From assembly GCA_032622095.1 (NCBI GenBank), contig CP136065.1, positions 19,024,134-19,088,133 on the forward strand: DNA of 64,000 nt. The letters are read 5' to 3'. This stretch comes from Siphonodentalium dalli. Lineage: Eukaryota > Mollusca > Scaphopoda > Gadilida > Siphonodentaliidae. Below, piece after piece: positions 23,881 through 34,800 of this stretch; the stretch's first letter is position 1, and every line of letters starts with the position of its first letter. Both the position numbers and the translations under genes were made by a program. The notes under the pieces are model-generated. The model did no database searches, was not told the origin of the DNA, and worked only from the letters and a program-made list of their open reading frames with translations.

Positions 23881-24171
23881 TCCTTTTGTCTTTGAAACCT
23901 CTAATTTGGCTCCAACCATGGTGGTTTTGCTCTCAATTTCGTACACATAACAGTCCCTGCAATACACACAATGCAGTCGAAACAGAAACAACCCGAAGAG
24001 AGATCAATTAGGCCTACACATAATCAGGTTTTATAAACACGAAATGGTGCTCGACTTAAGATTAGCAATACATCCGAGTGGCCGTTTCGCGATGTCGTTA
24101 TATCCATGCGCGGATTGTGAAGGTACATTGACGAGATACCGCTATCTACTTTATATCCTTCTCTGGACAAA

Positions 24172-24288
24172 TTGGTCTGGAGAATTAGGTTCAGTATCCG
24201 ATTCAATGCTTCCGATATCTTATACACGCAGATCCGCTGGTCTGGAGCATTAGGTTCTGTTTCCGATTGAATTGTTCCGATAGCGTCT
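24172..24288 (+). repeat. Two tandem copies of a ~65-bp unit
   Basis: GTCTGGAGAATTAGGTTCAG followed by TATCCGATTC recurs 65 bases later as GTCTGGAGCATTAGGTTCTG followed by TTTCCGATTG. Open frames cross it on both strands, but none resembles a known protein. Confidence 0.6.
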
Positions 24289-24429
24289 AAACGCATGTCC
24301 TCTCTTAAACATCAATGATGTAATTGTGTCTACCGCCATCAAGAATATCGGGGCGAACACAAGACACCATAATCACCTATGCACGAGGTATATATGTCTG
24401 ACGTGCAGCCTCAGCAATCCATGAATAAA

Positions 24430-25035
24430 TAAAAGGCCGCCCGGCCAGTATCCCCCGAAAAAGTGGCTTCATTGGGGGCATCAGCTTTTCTGAAAAAAAT
24501 AACAAGGACCCTATATCCGATACTAAATTTCAGAACAATCCAACCAGTGTCCCCTGAAATGGTACACGGCAAACTCCAGATATTTATTTGTTAATTTTAC
24601 CTTCATTAATGCTGGCTGTGTTATTTGTTACCAGATGATCTGTTCAGTGAATAAACATGTTTCCAAGATTGCTTGATGAGTACCCGATGACAGAAATGTA
24701 TCTAGCCATTGTTGTTTATAACTAAATTTGATTCAGATATGATCACACAAACTAAAGTTATCATCCGGAAACCAGAAATTGACAGAACTCCAAGTCTAAA
24801 AAGTGCCATAACTCTTGCAACAATGGGCGGGTTGTACCCATATTTGAACCGGACCTGTATATAGGGCTGATAAACTCAACTATGAAATTTGCTTTTTATC
24901 TAATAACCGAAACTAAAGTTATCATCCGGAAACCATTTCCGGACGCACACACGCACGGACGGACGGACGGACTGACAGACGGACGGATTGACACCGGCTA
25001 TTGTAATAGTCCCCCGAATTTTTTTTCGGGGGAAA
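24430..25035 (+). repeat. Mollusc-type interspersed repeat with CGGA tract
   Basis: Starts with GTATCCCCCGAAAAAGTGGC. It has internal duplicated blocks around ACTAAAGTTATCATCCGGAA (24740 and 24912), a (CGGA)n tract at 24955-24990, and closes with TCCCCCGAA...TTCGGGGG, an inverted repeat. Repeats of this composition are, to my knowledge, common in bivalve genomes. It is noncoding. Confidence 0.55.
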
Positions 25036-25484
25036 AATATCACTTGTGGTAGAACAACTCAACGAACATAGTAAACTATATTCACGTAAGCAGATTAGTC
25101 TAACCAGGTATTACTTTCAAAATGATTGTTTTGTGAATTGGGTTATCGTCCGTTTAGCAGTTTCCTTCACCATCACTACAACTGCCTACTACTACTCGTC
25201 TAACAGCTAAGTATTTCCCTTATATATGGGACAAGTTTTTACTGTCTCGGCCATTGACATGGGGTATATACTGCTAACGAGAATGTTCCTAACAATGCAT
25301 GCATCACATGTAACGTGCCTTACTAGAATATAATCACTTTAAAAAGTAGGTTCTCCTGATATCTGCAGATGTGTTATAATGCGATGAACGTTTTGGAAGG
25401 TAATCACTTATATGTGACCAACATATTTAACTTTTATGTGACCAACATATCTTATAACTAATGGTATGGTGAGTGGCTATGTTT

Positions 25485-25920
25485 GAATAAACACATACTT
25501 GGACACTGTATAGGAAGAAGAAGAGACAACATTTTACTAAGTAGACTTCGAAACAGATGTAGTGATTTGAAAGGAGACAAACTCAAAAACTATTTAACAT
25601 AAAATCCTTAATGTAACTGTGGATACAAAATCGAAGATGCCGAACACTTTCTGTTTACTTGTCCTCTTTATTTAAATGAAAGAGCTATAATGGAAGAAAA
25701 AATAGCTGGCATTGGACTACATATTGTCCATTCTGCAGATCTACTTTGCGATCACCACTGATTTCCTATAAAGAAAACTATTATATTCACAGCTGTACAG
25801 AAATACAATATATCATCTCACCGCTTTTGTAATGAGAATATCCACCAACTGATTCTACATAATCACATTTATTACCTGCATACTTTGTACGCTGATTCAA
25901 TACCTTACCCTATCTCCTGA
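25485..25920 (+). pseudogene. LINE (CR1/jockey-like) ORF2 3' remnant, second copy
   Basis: One frame reads NILLSRLRNRCSDLKGDKL, then two stops, then CNCGYKIEDAEHFLFTCPLY and LNERAIMEEKIAGIGLHI. This is the same C-terminal zinc-knuckle signature as at 15456 (C-x-C-G-Y-x-x-E-D-A-E-H...C-P-L-Y), but from a different, better preserved lineage. The reverse transcriptase core upstream is missing. Two in-frame stops before the knuckle make it a dead fragment. The open frame continues after the knuckle to a stop near 25760. No poly-A or target duplication was recognised. Confidence 0.7.
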
Positions 25921-25929
25921 ACCAACCTG

Positions 25930-26690
25930 TTGTATATATATAAACAAAGAGATTTACTTGCGCATGAACATTGAACAATCCGCATTAAATTTAAGTTCGT
26001 GTCTTTATATTAGGGGAGAGGAGCGTTTCCTATATAAGTTGAAATAACTTGTGCACCGATCCCCATTGTACTCCCATCATCTTTTTCTGTTGCTACAGCT
26101 TGTGTATTATTGCTATATTATGTTAATGTTTTGGGATGTTCAATGAAAAATATGGAATGAAAATAAACACCCATTACATGGGAATTTCCAAAAATCGCAA
26201 ATGACTGGGTATATTAAGAGGGGACATGTTCGCGCATGCTGGAAATTTTGGCATGGTTAAATGTAAAAATTATCTGTTAACGACAGGTGGACCTCTAATT
26301 TGTGACTTGGTACCTCTGTTATGAAACAAAACCAAAGTCTAAGAAAACGTGACGTAACATGGCCAACCCAACATCATTGATGCATAGGCCATACGCATTA
26401 TTGTTAGGCAAATCTGGGAGATACGTGACATGTATACCCGAGGATACCATTTCAAATTATCTCAATTTGATGTATTTGTACATTATTCCCACATGCTCAA
26501 CATACATGTATCATACTCAAACAACATCGAAGCAAATAGGCATGCATTATCATAACCGAACTCGTTTATATTTTTGGTAAACATGTAACCTCGCGCAAAC
26601 GCGGCTATCTTGTCCAAAGCAAATTAAGAAAGACCGAACAGAGGGGGTACATCTGTCATACTCTTGCGAGTTAATTCCGGAACATCGTAG
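25930..26690. other. Unassigned region
   Basis: A 73-codon plus-strand frame (26359-26580) has no recognisable motif. No repeat partner was seen. Confidence 0.35.
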
Positions 26691-26696
26691 TACATT

Positions 26697-27042
26697 TTCG
26701 AAACGGTGTGATTCGGTTCTCCGATTATTTCATCAACACAAACGTCTAAACGCACATGTACGACATTGTCACAACTCAAACGGCAAGTCAAATACAAGAG
26801 TTCTAATTTGCTGCAATTTTGACGAGTAGCTTGCGAATATCGTCAACAAAACTACCGCTCTGATTTTCCATTATGCCATTATATTTTAGTGCGGGAATTG
26901 TTCTCAAAGCACATAGAAAATCTAACTTTGGTTTCGCTATTTTTGCTGGAAAACCCCATGCTGAATATAGAAGCACAGACCAGTACCCAGCCAGTGACAG
27001 AGAGGAAGTATGACTGGTGCGCTCTGATAGAGATTTGATATT
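26697..27042 (+). repeat. Interspersed family B, copy 2
   Basis: Matches 62577-62884 along its length. Shared words include CGAAACGGTGT, TTCTCCGATTATTT, TACAAGAGTTCTAATTTGCT and AGTATGACTGGTGCGCT. The shared tail also occurs at 1745-1852. The conserved TAAATATAGAAA in the tail is TATA-like, but promoter function is not shown. Confidence 0.65.
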
Positions 27043-29415
27043 AGTATTAACTCACTGCAAATATGATGCGACACTTACCAGAGAAAGAACTGCGTTGCAT
27101 CGTTAAGGAAGCATTGGACATATTTTAAATGACAGATACCAATCAGAATAGTCTCACAAGAGACGCGGGATTCATCTGCAATATACAATCATAATTCAAT
27201 TTCAGAGCATTGGAGTATATTTACGAATATACTTGTCACTACATGCTTAGTTGATGCAACTCCTAACGGAGACGTTTCTAACACAAAATAAACAATTAGC
27301 GGATTGGTGCGCACAGGGGCGAAGATTGCTAACTTAATCGAACAAATACATGATCATACTCATCATCATAGCATATTGCGCATAAGTGGGACCACAATTT
27401 GTCCTTTAAACCAGTTGTCTAATACTTGGTTTAAACATTATTTATTTCACGAATAATTAATAAATAGAAATCACATCAGTTATAGTATATAACATCATGG
27501 GCCGGATGTCGTTTTATGTAGCCGCTTATTGCTCTCGGGAGGTGGGATGTGTCAATATACGTCAGGTAATGGCATTGTGTTATCGTGTATAGAACATAAG
27601 GTAGAACTATGTTGGGTAGATATCGATAGTGATGGTGTATATCTTCCCTGTTTTTTGTATTGGTTCAGATGTAGAGTAATAACTTGCGTCGAAAAGACGT
27701 CAAATAGATGTATTTTCACTTGGGACTTAAACTGGCTGTTAAGTACATATAAGTGAGACATAAGTTGGTCTTTTCTTTCTCTTTTATTTTAAGGAAATAT
27801 TAATAACGCATCATGCCCGAAAAAGAGTTATATACACATGTGATTTGCAGTTGTTGATGGGAAGAGATCGATCAATGATGATACAGTGATAATACGGTAT
27901 AGTGATAATACGGTACAGTGATAATACGGTATAGTCTGAGTTAATAATAAGAAAAGAAGGAGCTTAGAACAGACATGTGGGTTATCACAGATAGGGTTAG
28001 GGTTTTTGTTAATGAGTTGTTGTTGGGGTTTTGAATGACTCGATGACCTAGTACCAACGAACTGTTCGGCATTGATACTGGCGCGAGCTGTTGTTATATC
28101 TTACTACTTATATAGCCTACGATGTACACATGCAGACAAATTAGTATGTTGAATCTAAATTAACAGACGATCGGTAGAATGAAGATAACCAATGTATGCG
28201 AAATTTACAATGACCACCCGATCGATATCTTCTGAGTCATCAGTATCATCCTCATTGGCAGCATCATCATCGATATAATCATCATCGTAATCGTCACCAT
28301 CATCATGATACAATCATCGTCCTCGGGGTAAACTATCTATACCACCCCACTGCGAGGAGTAAGAGTACCCTAATGTGGCACATGGTTTGCTTTGGTGTAG
28401 GAGCCCCGGTGGTACATGTACTAGGGCGGCCGTATCACTTGAGGCATCGACCTAGATACGACTTAGTCATGGTCCACTTCGACGGGTGATTTGGTTGGCC
28501 TGGCCTCTTCACAGTGTTTCATATTAAAGTTATGTTAACTGCTGTATAAGTTTCTGATGTTTATAGTGTGTGTTCCTTGTTTATTCGTATATGCTGTTTT
28601 GGTCTTCTCATGTTTCTTTGTAATTTCGTCTTGATAATTGTTGAATGTTCGCATCTAGTACTGCTGATGATATATGCATTGGTTAAATTGGCCACTGCTT
28701 CATCTATGTACAACTCTTTGACCCGACCATAATTTGACGGGTATTCCGATGCTTCTGTTGGGCTAGTTGCAGAATGTTTGCCTCGCTTGTTTTCGTATTA
28801 CAACTCAAACTAAAACAACGTGTGTATGGTATGTGATCGTTCGCTCCCATGAGTCCGAATGCATGGCTCTGATGTATCATAAGTACTTTGTTCTTAGCTT
28901 CTGTCTTTGTGTTGTTGACAAAATACTCCAAAGTATAGGTGACATCGGAAATGTGTTCATCCATTTGCGGTTGAACCTGTAAATGGTGCTCTCATGGTTG
29001 ACTGTTCAAAGACATCTCAGTAAGAGTCTTCTTCAATTAACATGTCGGCCGCGCTGGCTCCACACGGAGTCGTCTGTGTTCACAGAATGCCAAACACAAT
29101 TGATCATTGATAGAACCTAAAGTACTATTACACACCCATGCCCCAATCGGTCTCAACGCCCACCGGAGATGAAGATTGTATGAATGAAACTGCCACTAAC
29201 CACATAATACATCTGTACCATCCAATCTGCATTTGCGATCTTTTAAGTTCCAAACAGATGGCTACGAATAGGAGAATTGCAAGAATAAATATATTATACG
29301 TGCGTGGTGTTCTGTGTAGTGCCATGAACACACGACATTGATCTGAACAAAAGAAGTGTTCCAACTGCATCGGTGCCCTCAGTAATTGGTCGATCGTGTC
29401 CCATTTTGGACTATG
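27043..29415. other. Unassigned region with small tandem repeats
   Basis: Contains 3.0 copies of a 16-bp unit (AGTGATAATACGGTAT) at 27885-27932 and an (ATC)n-rich stretch at about 28242-28315. Plus- and minus-strand frames of 67-86 codons (for example 27529-27756 and 28704-28964) overlap each other and lack known motifs. I cannot support a gene. Confidence 0.4.
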
Positions 29416-29419
29416 AATT

Positions 29420-29715
29420 CAAAATCAATATATCCTCGCGTAAATACGCACATAATCAACCTATAATGTGAAATATGTACATTTGATTATTTGATTCTGA
29501 AATAAACAGATAATTTTATTGCGCGCGCCACAGTGAAACCAGCTGTTAACGAGCTAGCACCTGAAAAGTCGTTAGTTGGCTTATTTGTACTATTGTCCGC
29601 AGATAATAGGCTTAGAATCGCCTCATTATGAGTCGATAATGCGAATAAGATATTCTCATTTTCAGCACATTATCGACTGAAAACGAGGCTGGTTTTCGGG
29701 AGAACAGGCTGTCGA
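29420..29715 (+). repeat. Interspersed family A, copy 3
   Basis: AATACGCACATAATCAACCT, TAATGTGAAATATG, TCCGCAGATAATAGGCTTAG and GAGTCGATAATGCG align in order with copies 1 and 2. It includes the imperfect inverted repeat CTCATTTTCAG/CTGAAAACGAG. Confidence 0.65.
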
Positions 29716-29944
29716 CGTACATAACATGAAGGCTGAGAGGCAACGTTATTACCCAGTTGCTCCGAAAACCTGGATATCCCACATGTTCTGCTCAGAACAA
29801 TATAGGCAGTATATCAGTCGTAACACAACTGGAAGAGATATATCGAGATATATCGCGAGGTTTATATTTGAGTTTGAAAATTTCAACACGATGCTAGAAA
29901 AAAAACGTTCAAATTTTAAAAACACAAACGATTAATGTGGGTTG

Positions 29945-30150
29945 TCAACATATCATCGTGCATATAGGATATAACTATTCACATAGTTTCATACTGAACA
30001 TCTGAAATAAGCCCATGTGAACATATACCCATCATTATTTTGTATGGCGCGGGGCACAACGGAAACACATCATAAATAGCGTACATCATACAGAACGTAA
30101 TTCGGATTCAAATCATTCCGATATGAGCTTATTTTGGAAAACAGGCTGGG
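29945..30150 (+). repeat. Interspersed family A, copy 4 (closest to the satellite)
   Basis: Contains AATAAGCCCATGTGAACATA, TACCCATCATTATTTTGTAT, GGCGCGGGGCACAACGGAAA and CACATC. The first two match the reverse complement of the 38-bp satellite unit at 34785-47486 across most of its length. Confidence 0.65.
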
Positions 30151-30552
30151 TTGACGCTTCAGGTTGAGTGAATGACGACTGATTCATAAAATGATGTGAA
30201 GCCATGGTAAAGTAAAGTTTATAATTTGCTATTGATTATTTATTCCACCTGTTTTATGTTAATTGTATGTGCTTTGGATCAAAACTTTGCACACTGGTCA
30301 GTTCCTGAATTTATATTACTGACTCCAAGAGCCTATTTATTTTTTCAGTTGTAGATATAGTAGAGCGGCTACGGGTGGCGTAGCATGACACCCCAATCGC
30401 TGTTGGTTTTATTGTTTAATCTAGTAGAGTACCCCTAGGGGATCAGGAATCAGCTTGTTACCAACTCTGAAAAGTTTCCAAAATGGCCGCCATATTGAAT
30501 TCAAAATGGCCGCCACCCGTTATTTCTGAAATTTAGGTATACCTTTGATTTT

Positions 30553-33500
30553 CCATTTGCAGATAAAATTAATGCATCAATTCACCACTCTGGTTTGTTA
30601 AAACATGCTTGAATGATGTTGTGTTAAATAAATATGTAGTTTGTTTAATACTTTTCCATTAAAAATGTATAAAAAAAACTGATATTTAAAGAGCGTTTGC
30701 TGATTTTTTTTCTTCAAAGTTTTTCTCTGAACTTTACAAATAAAATATGAAAAAAATGTGATAGTTGGTTCTAATATGTTAGGTACACTATTCCTTGAAA
30801 TAATTGTCTGTATGAAGCAATAGGTTTCTGAATAAGGAATTTGTATTGAAAACTAATTATGGTGTAACAATAGGAATTGGTTATCATTTAACAGTCAGCA
30901 TCACTATCTTCATCATCTTAATCATCTCCATCAAATCGCCTCGATTTCAAACACATATTCGCACGAGTCACATTTGCATGTATCGGTACAAGGAAGACCT
31001 TGTTGTCGACATGAACAAGATTTTGGTTGACAACCTGACTTGGTACTGCACACACAGCTAACCATTTCCAGAATTTCGACTGGGGCCATTCGCTGGTCAG
31101 TCCATACACAGTCAATGCCATCGCCGTTAATAATCCAGCCATTGTCATCTGGCGAGGCAATATCATCTTGTGTCTCCAAAGAATTTTTCCACAAATACGA
31201 TTGATAATTTGCACGAAGAGTGTGGTAAAGAACTTGGTTTTCAGTTGGTTGGAGGTAGTAAGTGGTTAGCTGTATGGTTCTTAGCAAGCAGTCGGTATCG
31301 CAGGTTGGCAAGATCCGATGTCTTCTCATCACCATACATGGCACAGACAAATTTGCATATGTCGACCAGGAAACCATTGATTTGCACAGTATCTAAAGAT
31401 TCTCCAAGTTTTCCGAGAACTGCAGCATGATCTGGTTGTTTCTGTATCAAATTGAATGGTCGTATTTTTCCCTTGTTGACAAATGCTTCGACTGTATCCC
31501 ACCCCGTGAATGCATGAACACCTAGCAGGCCTTTCAGTGTGAGCTCTTCCATGTTGTTGCTTATTGAGTTAATAGAAATGAGACTAGGTCTTCTATACTT
31601 CCAGATTTGAAATAGATTTCAGCTCCTATATTTTGAGAGAATGATATAAGAAGGATTTCGACATCCGTGTCAGGAGAATGTACTGCGATGCTATTATGCC
31701 CCTGCTGACTGGCATCATTTGCGTGGAATACTATCTTCGTGTCAGCTTCCTCTTGGTGGCATATTAAACGAGTACACTCTGTCACAGCATTGTCACTAAT
31801 GCGCATACATTTACTCTCAACTGTGACATACAGCTCTTTACCGTTTAATAAGCCCACATAATATTGGGTGGACCACTCGGTGGCTAGAAATGCAACTAAT
31901 GCAGTCTTGTTCTCTGCATCTGAAAGAAATCGACTCCAGTTCTGTTTATTAAGTGGTGACTTCTGATCTCGGCCAGATATTGTTATCTTCATAGCCCCAT
32001 CATCAGCCGCACGCCGTTCATGTTCAACATCCCTAAAGGAGTTTTCAGCATACACATCGGAAACGAAGTCGATCCTTGTCGCTCCACCCCTGAACATTGG
32101 TTCAATTTTTTTGTTGAAAATAGATTTTGCAGCACCCTTCCACATTCCTGGAATGTAACGGTAATTGTTTTGTGTATTTTGGCTGCCTCAATGAATGCTG
32201 ATGACGCTTGTTTCATTTCGAAAGATTGGAGTGACTGAATCTTCTGTCGATCATTTTTATGTTTCTTGTCTGCTTGACATACGATACATTTGTGTAGATC
32301 ACTGATAATGTTGATGAAGTTCCACCGCATGTAGTCGCTGAAATCGTCTCCTGGAATCTATCAAAATGTGATTTCATTGTAGCATGTTGGTAGCATGATC
32401 GATGATATGAAAGGTGATTTCGGAATGTCTCACTTGTTATATGGTGCAAATTTATTCCGAACGGTTGATACATCAGCACCTTTGTCCATAACCACACAGC
32501 TTTTCCCAACTTGTTGCTGTTATTGGTGTCAGTTGGTCTGTGTTGTCAGTACCATGATATATGAGACAGTCATCTTGACGGGATGCTTTACAGTCAGCGG
32601 GATATTCAGCAGATCCCAACGCCGCAACTCGTTTCATCGCCAAAATTGTTAAGCCAGTGAGCTGATAACAAAGAAATAATATCAACATTAGCTTTTATTG
32701 GAAAATTGGAAATAGAAAATACTGCAATTCTGTAACTGACCACCAATTAATGACAACACATAATTTAGTGAAGATTTATACTACGGCCTATTGTGGATAC
32801 TAAGTATCAGTGACATTTCAAGTGTAACAGTTTATGGCAATTATAATATGTAAAGATGTGTGTTTATCAACCAATTTTGTATTGTTTCATTGGTACTTGT
32901 GTGTGCTCCACCTTTTTTTTTTATCTAAAGCCATTAATTTAATTTAAAAATGCTTTCATATGGTCACATACTGAACGGGAAAGTTACAAAAAGATGTCTA
33001 TGACTATAAGTTACACATGGGTAATATATTCAGTAACTCAATCAGTTGTAGATTCGTAGAAAAGAACAAAAAGTTGAAACGTTATATCATGTCAATAGCT
33101 CAGGTCCATTCAACTATTGAATTAAATCATAGCTTGCAAAGTTCAATCTATTTCGAATTTAATTAAATCCTACATGTGTGTAGTATAGGAGACTAAATTT
33201 GTACCAGGTTTCACTAACAAGAGTTGATATTGTGATCACAACAGTTACCTTATTAGAATCGTGGTATGGTGACGGTTACAGCCGTCGTATATTACATTGT
33301 CATGCCAAGTATCATGCTAGGTTGGAGCCCCAGTTCAGCCAGCTAACCTCCCATTCCATGCCAATATGGTGCCTGTTGAAGAAAATATAATAAAATATAT
33401 TTTACTGATATATAACAACCAATATAAATCACAAAAATATGTTCGTAACCATACTTGATGTGATCTTGGGGTAATGGACTTTAAAACTTCACTTTTGAGT

Positions 33501-34507
33501 AAAATAATTAACTTTTACACAACTCACTATTAATTGCAATGCACAAGACAATCACTGTATGACTGATGTTGTCATTTTTAAATAGGCATAATCATACCAA
33601 GTGTTGAATGGACATGTGCACACCATGCATGCATTGAATAAAGTTAACTTTTTACAAAATTATTCCAGTAAAATATACCCCAAAATAGCTTTATCCTGAT
33701 ATATAAACATTCTAATAAGTTTGTGTAAATATATATTGATAAAGTTGACTAAATTTGGCAGCAACAAACTTTCATAATGTAAACAAACTGGTGTTTGTAT
33801 GGAAGCCCGCTTGTGTAACAAATTGTTACACTAAAACTGATTGCTATTCTATGATGTGACTATATTTAAAAGTTATCAAGGGATAGGTTTAATAATTTAA
33901 TACTATTGAATGGTGTAGGTTCTAGGAAACATGGGTATGTTATAAATAGTTTTCTAGGTGCCAGGTTGTGACGCTCATACATCAATTTAAACTTTAAAAA
34001 AAGAAAATATGAAGCAGTATAATCAGTAAATGCTCTTTATTTCAGATGTAGTCCATCTAACAATGAGAACAAGACCAACTATTATGATGCATTGGCCTAT
34101 CCTGTCATGTTGGCATATAATCCTTATTCAGAAACCTATATAGACTATCATATCCTTCAGGTTTCACAATACAGATAATAGACCCATACATGTAAGGACC
34201 TAGTTTCAGACCTACACATGGTTAATCATATGGTTGAAATCACAATCATGTCAATGAATAGTGTAACTAATTTATTTGAGCCAAATACCGCATTTTTTTC
34301 ATATTTTATTTGTAAAATTCGGAGAAAAACTATGAAAATTGTTTTTTTAAATAAAAATCATTAAACGCTCTTTAAATATCAGTTTTTTTTATATATTTTT
34401 AATGGAAATATATTAAACAAACTAGATATTTATTTAACACAACATCATTCAAGCATGTTTCAAAAATCAGAGTGGTGAATTGATGCATTAATTGTATCTG
34501 CAGATGG
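30553..34507. mobile_element. Long-TIR element carrying the PIN/CXC-type gene, about 4 kb
   Basis: The ends read CCATTTGCAGATAAAATTAA on the left and, in reverse complement on the right, CCATCTGCAGATACAATTAA. Inverted similarity continues for at least 200 bp: ATGCATCAATTCACCACTCT, ACATGCTTGAATGATGTTGT, AAAAACTGATATTTAAAGAG, and further in TAGGTTTCTGAATAAGGA at 30822 against 34130. The only coding material between the arms is the broken minus-strand gene. A target duplication is not obvious. Two AAAATGGCCGCCA words lie just outside the left end. Confidence 0.6.
30931..32688 (-). pseudogene. Broken gene with PIN/FEN-like acidic motifs and C-terminal CXC (tesmin/TSO1-like) domain
   Basis: Read on the minus strand from about 32.69 kb, fragments in several frames line up as one protein of roughly 550 residues. 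First comes an N-terminal part with YHRSCYQHATMKSH (near 32400). Next is a KCIVCQADKKHKNDRQ segment (32250). Then a long piece holds HQEEADTKIVFHA (31755) and HSPDTDVEILLI (31670). LLGVHAFTGWDTVEAF (31500) follows. The C-terminus is CVCSTKSGCQPKSCSCRQQG with PCTDTCKCDSC (31030-30950), ending at a stop at 30931. The spaced acidic motifs EEADT, SPDTDV and GxDT are arranged as in PIN/FEN-type nucleases, which is inference. The terminal cysteine-rich block fits the CXC DNA-binding fold. Frame changes near 32505, 32330, 31555 and 31265 and stops show it is dead. An acceptor-like junction at about 32665 may mark an intron. The flanking long inverted repeats suggest it moved as transposon cargo, or that it is the element's own enzyme. 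Confidence 0.7.
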
Positions 34508-34519
34508 TAGCCGCCTGAC

Positions 34520-34800
34520 TAATAGATTTCATCGGTTGTCTGATTTATATACACAGTGGCTTTGCTACAATTGTTTTGGACACCATTTTCTGCTGTATGT
34601 GAGCTTATTTTTGAAAACAGCCACAATAAACGCTGTATGTGGCCGTTAAATGCGATTTTTAAACAGTCCGATATGGGACTATTTACGAAATATGGCCATA
34701 TTGCTATCATTTAATCTGCATTTTTTCATCGTCAAGACTTACCAGGTGAACGATATTTGTAATGTGTTTTCACTGCGGTCCGCGCCATTCAACAGAATGA
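34520..34800 (-). repeat. Family A fragment at the edge of the 38-bp array
   Basis: GTGTTTTCACTGCGGTCCGC, then GCCATTCAACAGAATGACGG, lead directly into the first satellite units. They match, in reverse complement, the GGCGCGG...CACAGTGAAAACAC part of family A. GAGCTTATTTTTGAAAACAG at 34601 resembles the family A end at 30123. Confidence 0.55.

Noticed and set aside
27529-27761. 75-codon cysteine/tryptophan-rich frame as a secreted peptide
   Set aside because: An almost equally long frame exists on the other strand. There is no signal peptide, no splice context and no cysteine framework I recognise.
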